Assembly (NCBI GenBank): GCA_025504975.1
Contig: JANUWI010000005.1
Coordinates: 1,364,001-1,428,000 of the forward strand
Source: Plenodomus lindquistii
Taxonomy: Eukaryota; Ascomycota; Dothideomycetes; Pleosporales; Leptosphaeriaceae
Length of the DNA: 64,000 bases
Direction: 5' to 3'
The first letter of the stretch is position 1. Each line of letters begins with the position of its first letter. The translations under genes were made by a program, and so were the position numbers. The notes beneath the pieces are model-generated. The model did no database searches, was not told where the DNA came from, and saw only the letters and a program-made list of their open reading frames with translations. Shown here in pieces: positions 54,969 to 64,000 of this stretch.

Positions 54969-56300
54969 TCATGGCGCACAAATCGTCTCAAGGTTTTTCT
55001 GTGCTTCCTCCATCTCTTCTTCGGACCTGATCCATTTCCGAAACGAAATTGTCATGATACCGCCAATACCGACTTGAAAGGCCTGGAACATGATAGCCGG
55101 GATCTGCATCTTCGATTGATCGACAGGACTGATATTGATGTACATGACTGACGTGAGGGGGACAACCATGGCAAGCGCTTTGGCTGGGCAACAATAGCAG
55201 CATGCAATGACGTCCCTCTTTGGTAACCACAGAATTGAAGCCGTGAAACATATTGCAAGCCATACGAAGTAAAGTGCGATGGCAATGAAGACGATGAATA
55301 TGATGTTCGAGTGCTTGACTGCTTTGAAGGCACCGGACTGAAAGGCCTGGTCGAAGGTTTGCCACACGAGTGTAAGCAGTGCGATGGACGACAGCTTAAG
55401 CATCTTCCAGTCGAAGAAGACCTTCTTGACTTGTTTTGGGTACAGGTATTGTACCACTTGGCCGACGGCCATGGGAAGAAAGAGCGATAGCCCAAGCTGC
55501 ATGAAGACGCGTCGACAAATTTCTCCATATCCGCTCCCAGCCCCGGCTGTCAAAACCTTGCTATACCAAGCTCCGGTAGAGAGATACATCTGAATGATGA
55601 CTGGCGTCAAGAACGGGCACAGGAACTGCCCAATTACCGATTGAACGACAGTGAGTGCAGTATTTCCATGTGCCTGCCTGGTCATCACAACATTCGAAGC
55701 CATGGTAGTGGGAGCACTCCCAACAAAAAGGAAGCCAATGAGCAACCATGGATCCATGAAGTTCAGATTGGTGGCACAGATGCTGACGATGGCGAAGGTA
55801 GCTGCAGAACACACCAGGTAGCACTGAAGCTGAACGAACAAGTGTAGTTTCCAGCGCATGTAGTTCTGTAGCAGCAATTGCGTCTCAAGCGTACACCCAT
55901 TGATGAAAAAGATGACGGAGACGGAGAGATAGGCGATAACAGTTCGCTTTGTGTTTTGATGTGATGCCGGAACCTGAACTTGGGAAGATATAAGGACTAC
56001 AATGCCCATGGCCAGTAGAAACCATTGATCGTGAACGAACCACTTGATCCACTCCCAGGCTCTTCTGCGTGTTGTCGTGTTATGCTCGGTCCGACTTAAG
56101 ACATCTTTCTGTGGAGCCACAGCTCTGGAAGGGTTCGCTTGGTTGTTTGATTTTCTTGCTTCGCTGATATAGGGTGCTTCCATGTCGTTCGCTTCCAACG
56201 TTTGTTCCTCTGCAGGCATACTGTTCATGTGGATCGCTATGGGCTTTGCCATCGACATGGAGTGTTGCGTCGTGAAGCTCAACACGTTATTCCACGACAA
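54969..56300 (-). CDS. SBF/bile-acid:Na+ symporter-like membrane transporter (RCH1-like)
   Basis: Single exon, 443 residues. The first 80 residues are hydrophilic; about ten hydrophobic segments follow. Family blocks: VIFFINGCTL in the second helix region, FLFVGSAPTTMASNVVMT and GNTALTVVQSVIGQF in the crossed-helix substrate region, and CCPAKALAMVVPL near the end. This matches the SBF-like group containing yeast YMR034c and Candida Rch1, plasma-membrane proteins that dampen calcium entry. That role is inferred from the family only. The start at 56300 is the first ATG of the frame; several later Met residues (for example position 15) could serve instead. No intron is needed. Confidence 0.9.
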   Translation of the reverse strand: MSWNNVLSFTTQHSMSMAKPIAIHMNSMPAEEQTLEANDMEAPYISEARKSNNQANPSRAVAPQKDVLSRTEHNTTTRRRAWEWIKWFVHDQWFLLAMGIVVLISSQVQVPASHQNTKRTVIAYLSVSVIFFINGCTLETQLLLQNYMRWKLHLFVQLQCYLVCSAATFAIVSICATNLNFMDPWLLIGFLFVGSAPTTMASNVVMTRQAHGNTALTVVQSVIGQFLCPFLTPVIIQMYLSTGAWYSKVLTAGAGSGYGEICRRVFMQLGLSLFLPMAVGQVVQYLYPKQVKKVFFDWKMLKLSSIALLTLVWQTFDQAFQSGAFKAVKHSNIIFIVFIAIALYFVWLAICFTASILWLPKRDVIACCYCCPAKALAMVVPLTSVMYINISPVDQSKMQIPAIMFQAFQVGIGGIMTISFRKWIRSEEEMEEAQKNLETICAP

Positions 56301-56721
56301 ATTGACAGGTATAGCGGTAGTGTGAGCATGTTAAATACTCTCTGTTGGACGCAACTTGACTTCGGAGTATACAACGTTCCGGCAAAATAACCGACGCAGT
56401 GATATAGCCGAGGAGCCTATCATCGCTTGGAGTAAAGACGCATGACGCGAAGAAGGATCATGTCATTATGCTTTACGTTGTACTTGTGGAGGAATGATAA
56501 AAGCAATCACCGCCGACTACTTGTCATCCTGGAGAATGGCAGTGTGCGAAATAGAGTCGAGGGTCGTACTGTGGAGGAAGGCCATTGAGGCATGTGCTTA
56601 GTCATCCCGCTGCGACTACCAATGTTCACGAAGCATGCATCAACCTGAAGTTTCACCATTCCCCGTCTGGATCAGCTCTTGTCATTTCTCGGCTTGCCGC
56701 ATCAATAAATCCTACGCCCTC
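56301..56721. other. Divergent promoter region
   Basis: 421 bp between the SBF-type transporter (minus) and the cyclo-ligase-like gene (plus). No coding sequence is supported. The plus frame is open from 56635, but translation is placed at 56722. Confidence 0.5.
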
Positions 56722-57630
56722 ATGTCTAAACCGGCCTCACCTGAAGACCCTCGCCAAAAACTTATCTGGGCGCGCGTGTACAAGGAACTGATCCGCCACG
56801 CTATGCCGGACTCCCGCTTCTGCTACGATTTCCTTTCCTTCACACCCGACTTTCGCCGATCCGAAGCTGCTGTAGTACATTTAAGCGAGCTTCCTTGCTA
56901 CAAAAATGCGTCGACAATACTTGCCACGCCTGACAACAGTCTTGAGGGCCTGCGATACCGCGCGCTACAAGATGGGAAGAAAGTGCTAGTCGCGACATAT
57001 CGATTGCGAAGAGGCTTTATACTACTAGATCCCACGAGGATAGAGGAGATGGAATGGAGATACGCCGCTTGTCTAGATGGAATGGAGAAGCCCGGGGCTG
57101 GGCGAACCATGTCCATGGCACAACTGAGAGATGAAGGGGTCACGGCAGACATGTGTGCCATTGGAGCTCTTGCCCTGAACAAACAGGGTGTCATAATTTG
57201 GGAAGGTCAATCTCTCTTTGAAGTTCAATGGGCCATGTTACAAGACATTGGTGTACTTATTGGCAATGCACCCGTGGCATGTGTTGTACATGGCTGCCAA
57301 GTAGTCGACGAGAATGCACTTGGAGAGGAGAGATTTGTCCCAAACAAGAAGGGCGAGGTTCAATGCGACTTCATTGTTACCCCGGAACACGTTCTCCATA
57401 TAGAGAATGCTGTCAATCCGAAGGGTCGCATCGACTTCAAGACAGTAGATCCCGAGGCTCTAGATAGCATTCCGCCATTGCAGGAATTGAAAGGAATGCG
57501 CATGATGGAGCAGATCATGCAAGATAGTGGATTTAGCCAGAAGGCAGGAAAGAAGCCTGAGCCGCCTTCCACGGAAGAGCAATTGGGCATCAGCATCGTA
57601 GAGAAACTCATGAAGGGGTTTAAACCGTAG
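56722..57630 (+). CDS. 5-formyltetrahydrofolate cyclo-ligase-like protein (MTHFSD type)
   Basis: Single exon, 302 residues from the ATG at 56722; an earlier in-frame ATG at 56635 adds 29 residues of poor composition. The order of blocks follows the cyclo-ligase-like family: RVYKELIRHAMPDSRFCYDFLSF near the N-terminus (split over two conserved patches), PDNSLEGLRYRALQDGK, VATYRLRRGFILLD, and a late GVLIGNAPVACVVHGCQVVD. The founding enzymes convert 5-formyl-THF to 5,10-methenyl-THF using ATP. The MTHFSD branch has no proven activity in most species, so the reaction is a guess. The tail is Lys/Glu-rich and basic. Confidence 0.75.
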   Translation: MSKPASPEDPRQKLIWARVYKELIRHAMPDSRFCYDFLSFTPDFRRSEAAVVHLSELPCYKNASTILATPDNSLEGLRYRALQDGKKVLVATYRLRRGFILLDPTRIEEMEWRYAACLDGMEKPGAGRTMSMAQLRDEGVTADMCAIGALALNKQGVIIWEGQSLFEVQWAMLQDIGVLIGNAPVACVVHGCQVVDENALGEERFVPNKKGEVQCDFIVTPEHVLHIENAVNPKGRIDFKTVDPEALDSIPPLQELKGMRMMEQIMQDSGFSQKAGKKPEPPSTEEQLGISIVEKLMKGFKP

Positions 57631-60600
57631 GGTTTACTTGCTTCTATTGACGTAGCACGCCGGTTCACTTGGCCGAACATGCCACAGACGTTAAAGATAT
57701 CCAAGGGTAAAGGTTGTGTCCAAATCAGACCGACGCAGGCGCAATGCAACAAGGACAAGAAGAAACGAAGCCACACTTGGGGCGGAATTCATTATAACAC
57801 TCACCACTCACACAACAGCCTCATAAGCAATGCGGGTGATCCGTTGTGAAGACGGTTGCCCACGACCCATAGCTATGTGATGTGCTAGAGGTGCGAGGTG
57901 ATGGAGGATGAACCAATCAATGGCGAGGCGGCGCGAGATGTGCAGCACAAAAGAGCTCGTTCCGATTGACGAACCTGTCATAAGAGAGCTAAGTATTAGT
58001 AAGACTACACCACACTACACTACACTACACTACACTGAGAGGTAAGCTACACTGAAAGGTTAGCAGCTGATCACTTACCTCACGTATAAGCAGAGTATAT
58101 AAGGTTTTCCCTTATCGGTTTTGGGGCACGCTCATGCTCAGTAATAGCCGCCATAAGCAGATCATCGTAGAGTAGCGGTGCAGTAAAAAAACGAGCTCTT
58201 TCATAAAACCACTGGGGTTGCAAGTGACGAGGTAGCAATGAGGGGCTCGCTCGTGGGAGGAGGAGCGACATCATCCCAACTGAAGTGTGGGGAGACTGGC
58301 AAGTGAGTAAGGCAAAAGCGCTCGTGACCGAGCTGCAATATGTGATAGAACACGTAGTTGACCTAGCGTCACCTCTTTTTGCTCCTTGAGAGCACTCTGG
58401 GCAGCGACTGGTCCATCGCCACCTGTTACTACATGGGAGCACTCATTGGCGTAAGACAACTACATGCGCTAAAGGTGGGCAAGTTATTGCGTGCGAACGG
58501 TATCATAAGTATCGTTCTCAACTGGTCATCTCCCAAGATTGAGGACGGACATGAGCGCAAGGAGGGGGAGCATGGGCTTACAATACCATGCTTAGAGAAT
58601 GACATCCCGGGATTCAATCATTCTGCCGTTCTATTATCACACTTGCAACACAAGTACCTCCGCGATTATCTCGTCCATTACAGGCCACCGCTGCCCATCG
58701 ATGGCTTCGCAACCTGCCTGAAGTACTGATAGGTCTGCACATTTGCCAAAGCGTCCGTGTCAGGGTATGCATACGGTACAGACTCTCGGAAGTAGTGATC
58801 TTAGTGCATACATATAGCGCCACTCTTTAGGTTAGAGTACGCCCGTAAGAGCATGCTAGGCTGATATACTAACACTAGCGGTCTCCATTCCTATCTTTTG
58901 GATCACAAAGCTCGCTTGAGACCTCGATTGATGTGTGAAGTCACTGTAAATGTATCAGCTGCATTATGCGGTGGGTGTTTGGGTTGAATCCAGCATCTAG
59001 GAGAATCTTCCCGACGGCCAAAAGGGACAATTCACCCGTGTGGCCGTCCGGGTAGGAGCGATTCACATGGGCTTCACACCTGGTCATACTAGGGCCCTGG
59101 GGCGCTTGATGAGTGGCGAATCCAGCTGCAATCTCACTGAGCAGTTGAAACCCACATTGATCGCAGTTGAGACGATAAACCCTCCAATTGCGACATCATA
59201 CGGTACAAGCATGAAGGAGACAATGTATCCTCCTTTTGCTTATGCGAGCTGAATATCAGCAGTTCACACGACGACTCGGTCGTGTGAAAATTGCCGAATT
59301 TGAGCATGCCCTTCCCTGTATCGCTGACCTGCCGGCTGTTGGGATCCAACTTCTTGAAGTTACGTTGCAGACCTTTGCAGAGTACTTCGAGCCGTCTTGG
59401 CCGGAGAACTTGAAGTATTGACGAATGCGGCGTGCTCCGGACAGTCTTGACCAACTTTCGCTTGCGTGAGAGTGCAGTGTACATGGAAAACGATGAAACA
59501 GGTTGTCACCAACAGAAAACATGGTTATTAGAATTTGTGGCCGCCGAGGGTACCGCTTGGGGAGCTGTATATGATCATCTGGATGGGCAACACGGAGACC
59601 AGTGGAACGATCGTTGCCCTGGTCGCGTGCGATTCCAATACAGGGCGTAGATGTATAGGATTACATCCTGGTCAGAGTTCGGGCAAATTAATATCTCATT
59701 CTTGCCGAGTCAGTTTTGATGCTGCTATTTGTCAAACTTGCATAAGGGCGCAATCCGATGTGTCTGTATCCGTAGTCTCCTCACGATCATCCTGGTAGGC
59801 CTCGACATGGTCCTGATAGATCCATTTACTTTTATGAGGACGATCTGATCTCGTTTCATCTCCGCCTCGTCGCTGTCGCGCGATCTGCCATTGTACGTGT
59901 ATCACCACAGGTCTGTTTTCGAATTGTTGTGGTGCCTTTGCCCTGTGTTCAGAATGCCCTTGGCTATGCAGCGTAGTTTATTGTACAAACGCTTAGTGTG
60001 CAGGATAGAACTCACTACTTGAGAGATCCAGATCGCTGAGCCGCTTCCCCATCGGAACCAAACATGCTAGCTCGAGTGCCTGGACTCGTTGAGGGGTGTG
60101 CCCGAGCAGTGAACTATTTACCAGGGTTTGTAAACTGAAAGCGGAAATTGTCAAATTTAGTACGATGTGTGCTTTGCGGTGACATTTGGATTACTTGCAA
60201 CAGTGTTCTACAGTTGAACTCGTGCGCCCATGGGAGCCGTGCAACCGCCAATAGTAGCGTCGATTGCATGTTCTTTGATGTGGCTCATGGAGAAGACACT
60301 AGCTCATAGTGAAGTTTCAGATCAACACCTCCGTGGCACGCTCCGATAAACCCACGAGCGTGAGCGCGTTCTTGTGACGAGAGATTCCGCTGTGGATGTC
60401 GCTAGCGACAGTAGTGCATATGGCCGATGGAGCGAATGCTGCACTAGCGATGTCCCAGGGTTGGCTGGGGACTGTTGCAACGGCCGCCTACTGCGAAGAT
60501 TCCATTGTGTGCTGGAGTGTTGAGGCCCCGAATAGCGTCACCACTGTGGGCTGAGGACCTGAAGTACCAGTTTTTATCATGGCGAGTCGTGCCTGGGGCT

Positions 60601-61263
60601 GAAGATTGACCCCTGGGCGTGCTCATTGATGATGGCCGATTTAATCGTAGGGCTGGTACGTCCGGTGCATCCGAAGGGTACATGCGCACAGTGACATGTT
60701 TGAGGGTGACAATTAGTAGATGGCCGCAGCGTTCGGGGGCACCCAAAGTTTCTTCGCATGTTGTCTACGAGGCTGGAGCACAGCCCAAGTCCCGTTCCCC
60801 ATTCCGCGGAGGGAAGGATTGTAGGTGCCGTCAAGATGCCTACGAAGATCATGTTATGCTCTATCACGCAGCGGCCAGCATGAGGTACATGTGTCAACAG
60901 CAGCTCCACTTGCGGCGAACGGTTGCTTTTTCGGGGAGTGGGGCGTGCAGTGAGCGGCGATAGACCGAGGTCGCAACGAGGCGTGCCTAGAACCATTGAC
61001 TACCTACTGTAGGTACGCTAGGCGAGACTTGCTAGTGATCGTGAAACGTCGGGTCGGTACGATGGCAACAATCACACATGGCAAAACCGAGTGTGAAGCC
61101 CTCTATCTTTTGTGTGTACGGTCAAGGAAATCTACCTTGTACACCAGGCTAGGGCAAATGTTGAGCTCGGTGCAGATTAATGAATTGTAAATTGACAAAC
61201 CCATGGCGATTGAAAGGTCTGCCACAGCCGGGTAATGTACTAGGTCCTGTTGCATAACGCATA
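57631..61263. other. Gene-poor region, no supported gene
   Basis: About 3.6 kb without any frame that shows a domain or splice logic; the longest open frames are 120 (58080-58442, minus) and 139 codons (60577-60996, minus). A short CACTA repeat occurs at 58004-58036. Base composition is mixed rather than uniformly AT-rich. Together with the transposable element next to it, this looks like repeat-derived or decayed DNA, but no parent element can be named. Confidence 0.5.
58004..58036. repeat. (CACTA)n short tandem repeat
   Basis: About six CACTA units in a row (one with a CC variant at the left end). It lies in gene-poor DNA. Confidence 0.8.
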
Positions 61264-61288
61264 CAGTCGAACCCCCCTTATAACGATT
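61264..61288 (+). repeat. Left terminal inverted repeat of the MITE
   Basis: 25 bp, identical to the reverse complement of 61563-61587; the match ends at base 26. Confidence 0.92.
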
Positions 61289-61562
61289 GCCTCCAGTAGG
61301 GTAGTTTCAATCGTTATACAGTATGAAAGGGGTGCCTGTGCTTAAAAGCTAATCACTAAGCAAGGTCTGTGCGGGACCTTCACCCGTGCTTCCCTTAGCA
61401 ACCAATTACAAGCGAGTATCTACCCTGCTAGCGCGACTTTTTATAACGATATATAGTAAAAATTTAATAATATCTCAGAAGCCGGTATTATCGTTATTTA
61501 CACTAAAAACTGGCCTGTTTAAGGTAATTTATTGTTATAACGCGAAACTCGTTATACGGGAT

Positions 61563-61587
61563 AATCGTTATAAGGGGGGTTCGACTG
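61563..61587 (-). repeat. Right terminal inverted repeat of the MITE
   Basis: 25 bp, reverse complement of 61264-61288, followed directly by the TA target duplicate. Confidence 0.92.
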
Positions 61588-62365
61588 TAACACGATGCCA
61601 CAGACTGCAGCGTATAGTATGGTACGCTGACGCCATAAGTCGCTTCCGGAGCCGTGACGTGGAAAAGGACAAAAGGAGCATAAGGGAGTAGAGCAGCTCT
61701 AGGTGTACTTTACCCCTCGTAGTTCTCGCCACCTCAGTAAGAGGATGTGACTCCAGTTGTCATCTACTATACTCCACACACGCAGGTTGGCGATCCGCGC
61801 TCTGCACACTTCAGTCGCCTAGCCTCATGGTATACACACACACAATGTATGGTGAGGATGCACAGGGTGGCACTAGCTTGGCGTGCATTACCTATCGCTA
61901 GTCATACGGTAGTTCTCCTGCAGCTACGCGAGCACCACCCGTACCTGCTTCCGTGACCGCTGAATGGGCAAGCTTCCTCCCTGGCTTCAGCTGCCGTCCC
62001 GTCTTCGCCTTATCGGCGCAATACTCCTACGTCAGGGTAGCTACTCTACTCCTCTCCCGCATATGCCGCATGCGGCATGACCCGGTCGGGGGCTTCAGCA
62101 TATTCACTTTGGCGTGATGATGAACAGCCTAGCCCACCCCGTTCTGCGTGCGGGCAACACTATCCTCCTTGAAACGCACCAGGCCCTGCGTCTGGATGCG
62201 GTGCACCATGCAACGGACCCACTGCACGTGGCGGCCGGGACATTATGGGTGGGTGTAAAAGGAATTCATGAACCCTCACTGCAGCTGTCGATTCGGTTCT
62301 ACCCTGGGCCCTTTTCTTCTTTGCCCATGCACCCACTGCCGGCGTAGGGCATTCAACTTCACAGC
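61588..62365. other. Intergenic region, promoter of the SAT4-type gene
   Basis: About 780 bp. A perfect 16-bp palindrome (ATGCCGCATGCGGCAT) lies at 62063-62078, about 290 bp upstream of the next start codon, and could be a dimeric factor site. A plus frame of 77 codons (62114-62347) has no family resemblance. Confidence 0.45.
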
Positions 62366-63755
62366 ATGGCCATTGCTAACCGGGGGCCCGAGCTGCTTGG
62401 TGTCAACATCGCCTTCATCACAACGGCGGTTTTGGCCTGTTCATTGAGAATCTTTGTGCGCATCAGGATGGTGAGGGCATGGGGGTTGGACGATTGGCTC
62501 ATGGTGAGCGCCATGGTAAGAAGAGCCATCATCTAGTACCGGGCCGCTCAACTGACGTGTTTAGATGTTCTACATTGGCTACACAACCTCGTCAACCATT
62601 GGCATTCACTATGGAACCGGTCGCCATCATCGTGATCTATCAGAGCATGGCATCAGAACCGCTAAGCACTGCTGGTACTTCTGTTAGTCGCATCATACTC
62701 GCTTCGATTAATAAGTCTGACTTTGGGATAGGCTATCTGTTCTACTCCATATCCATGATATGTTCGAAATTGTCCATTGGTTTCCTGCTTCTACGAATCA
62801 GTATCCGGAGACTCCACACGTACATCATTTACGCCGCCATGCTGACTTCTATTGTCGCCGGTGGCACCTTCTTCTTCGTCTGTCTCTTCCAGTGCAATCC
62901 AGTGTCCTTCATGTGGAACAAGCGCCAGCAAGGAACATGCATCCAAAACAGTGTCATTACTGTTCTCGGTTACATCTACAGCATTTTCAGCATCATCTCC
63001 GACTTTACATTTGCTATCATCCCCGGTTTCCTTGTCTGGCATCTCCAGCTAAAGAGGAGGGCCAAGATCGCTCTCATACCGCTCATTACCATGGGTTGCA
63101 TTGCCAGTGCTGCTGTCATTGCTCGTCTCCCTTTCATCAAGTATTTCAACTCTCCCGACTTTCTCTGTAGGTACATCCAATCCATTGCTCTGCGACGTCA
63201 CATTCTGCTCGAAGCCCTGAAGCAATCCTAATATACACAGGGTCTACTACCGACATCGCTATCTGGTCCTCTGTTGAACAGGGCCTCGCTATCACTGCAG
63301 GCTCCCTCGCGACTCTCCGCCCCCTTTTCTTTATGGCCATGCATCGCCTTGGCCTCACCACCCGCGGACCTTCTGATGTTCGCCCATCCGCTTACGGCAT
63401 GTCCGCTCACCTACCTGCCAATGCCGGTTCCTCCGCGGGCCACGGCCACAAGCCTGATAAGCTGCGTCCAGACAAGTACCAGCTTTCCGCCACCGTGCGA
63501 ACACGGCGTAGCTTCGATGATGATTCGATACCACGTACGGGCGACTTTAGCCACAAATCATCGATGCATAGGGCAGACAGGAAAGGCAACAAGAAGAGCA
63601 ATAACAACACGAGTAATGATAATGAGAGCGAGCGAAGTTTGAGGATACGGAGTAGTGAGGAAGACAACATGCACATCATGGTGTCCAAGTCGTTTTACGT
63701 CACCGATGAGGAGAGGGGAAGTATAGTGTCGAGGGGGGATCAGGCCTATCGGTAA
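62366..63755 (+). CDS. SAT4/rhodopsin-type integral membrane protein (second copy type)
   Basis: Four exons: 62366-62515, 62565-62682, 62732-63166 and 63241-63755; introns of 49, 49 and 74 bp (donors GTAAGA, GTTAGT and GTAGGT; CTGAC/CTAAT branches). Product 405 residues. Joins restore the family blocks GLDDWLMVSAM, AKHCWYFCYLFYSISMICSKLS and SPDFLWSTTDIAIWS followed by VEQGLAI. Seven hydrophobic helices, then a long hydrophilic Ser/Arg/Asn-rich tail. The same broad family as the gene at 50085-51433, but the two are only distantly alike and on opposite strands, so not a tandem duplication. Receptor-like roles have been proposed for relatives; none can be shown here. Confidence 0.88.
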
Positions 63756-64000
63756 TGGGCGTCTTAGATACACAGAACCAAAAGTAATATACCCCATCTA
63801 TTTTATCTTCGTTGGTAACATCGATCGATCAAGTGGAAGCAGTGAAAGCATAAGCCTGGACTGGTTCCGTCCAGATACGACGGGATGTCAACTTTGTCTA
63901 TCTTGAACGGCGATGTCAATTCTTAGACAATAATATACACGAAATCAAAAACTCAACAGGGGAACATCACATGCGAGCATGTTGCAGGATACTGCTGCCC
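63756..64000. other. 3' flank of the last gene
   Basis: 245 bp of non-coding sequence with AT-rich 3' UTR character (AATATACCCCATCTATTTTA near 63787). No further gene starts before the window ends. Confidence 0.5.

Larger units (their letters stand above)
61264..61587. mobile_element. Tc1/mariner-type MITE, 324 bp
   Basis: Perfect 25-bp terminal inverted repeats begin CAGTCGAACCCCCC, at 61264-61288 and 61563-61587, and each end is flanked by TA (61262-61263 and 61588-61589), the target duplication typical of the Tc1/mariner superfamily; the CAGT tip fits too. The interior is AT-rich, has CGTTATA motifs near both ends, and encodes no transposase, so it is non-autonomous and would need a full-length relative elsewhere in the genome. 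The perfect repeats suggest recent movement. Confidence 0.9.

Noticed and set aside
58080..58442. 120-codon minus-strand frame in gene-poor DNA
   Set aside because: Considered as a transposase remnant, but no DDE, hAT or reverse-transcriptase motif can be read.

Overview
The window reads as nuclear DNA of a filamentous ascomycete (Pezizomycotina; a Dothideomycete is my best guess, by inference). The support is dense genes on both strands, introns mostly of 47 to 140 bp with GT..AG ends and a CTAAC/CTGAC-type branch site, fungal-only families (RTA1-like, SAT4/rhodopsin-type membrane proteins, fungal BTB proteins, a 9.5 kDa complex I subunit), and a Tc1/mariner-type miniature element. I count 26 gene models I would defend, one multi-module gene that looks broken, and one tentative small spliced gene. 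Exon limits were worked out by hand from splice signals, reading phase and family resemblance.

Left part (1-20.3 kb): the 3' part of a large coiled-coil protein; a tiny Gly/Arg-rich protein with a dual-acylation N-terminus; a hotdog thioesterase divergent from a membrane-anchored PXA-PX sorting nexin; a three-exon 77-residue SERF/zinc-finger protein divergent from a ZRC1/COT1-like zinc transporter; an ECM4-type glutathione transferase; a conserved fungal protein whose stop codon is followed in frame by a transmembrane tail; and TIM17.

Middle (21.5-44 kb): an RTA1-like membrane protein; three BTB-domain genes within about 7 kb; a convergent/divergent block holding the 9.5 kDa complex I subunit and WBP1 (OST48), whose shared promoter carries long TG and hexamer microsatellites; a decayed secreted protein with two chitin-binding CBM18 modules and three NGGFE-type modules; a GT31-like glycosyltransferase; SPT16 (FACT) with five exons; and a mitochondrial carrier.

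Right part (44-64 kb): two adjacent secreted or membrane Ser/Thr-rich proteins of unknown role, a D-2-hydroxyacid dehydrogenase, a SAT4/rhodopsin-type protein, a secreted type-B carboxylesterase with an apparent 5-nt exon, an AT-rich island, an RCH1-like SBF transporter, a 5-formyl-THF cyclo-ligase-like protein, then about 4.7 kb of gene-poor DNA holding a 324-bp TA-flanked MITE, and a second SAT4/rhodopsin-type gene.

Most genes are single-copy housekeeping genes (secretory glycosylation, mitochondrial import and respiration, chromatin, metal handling) in no obvious pathway cluster. I see no secondary-metabolite cluster, CRISPR, rRNA or tRNA.
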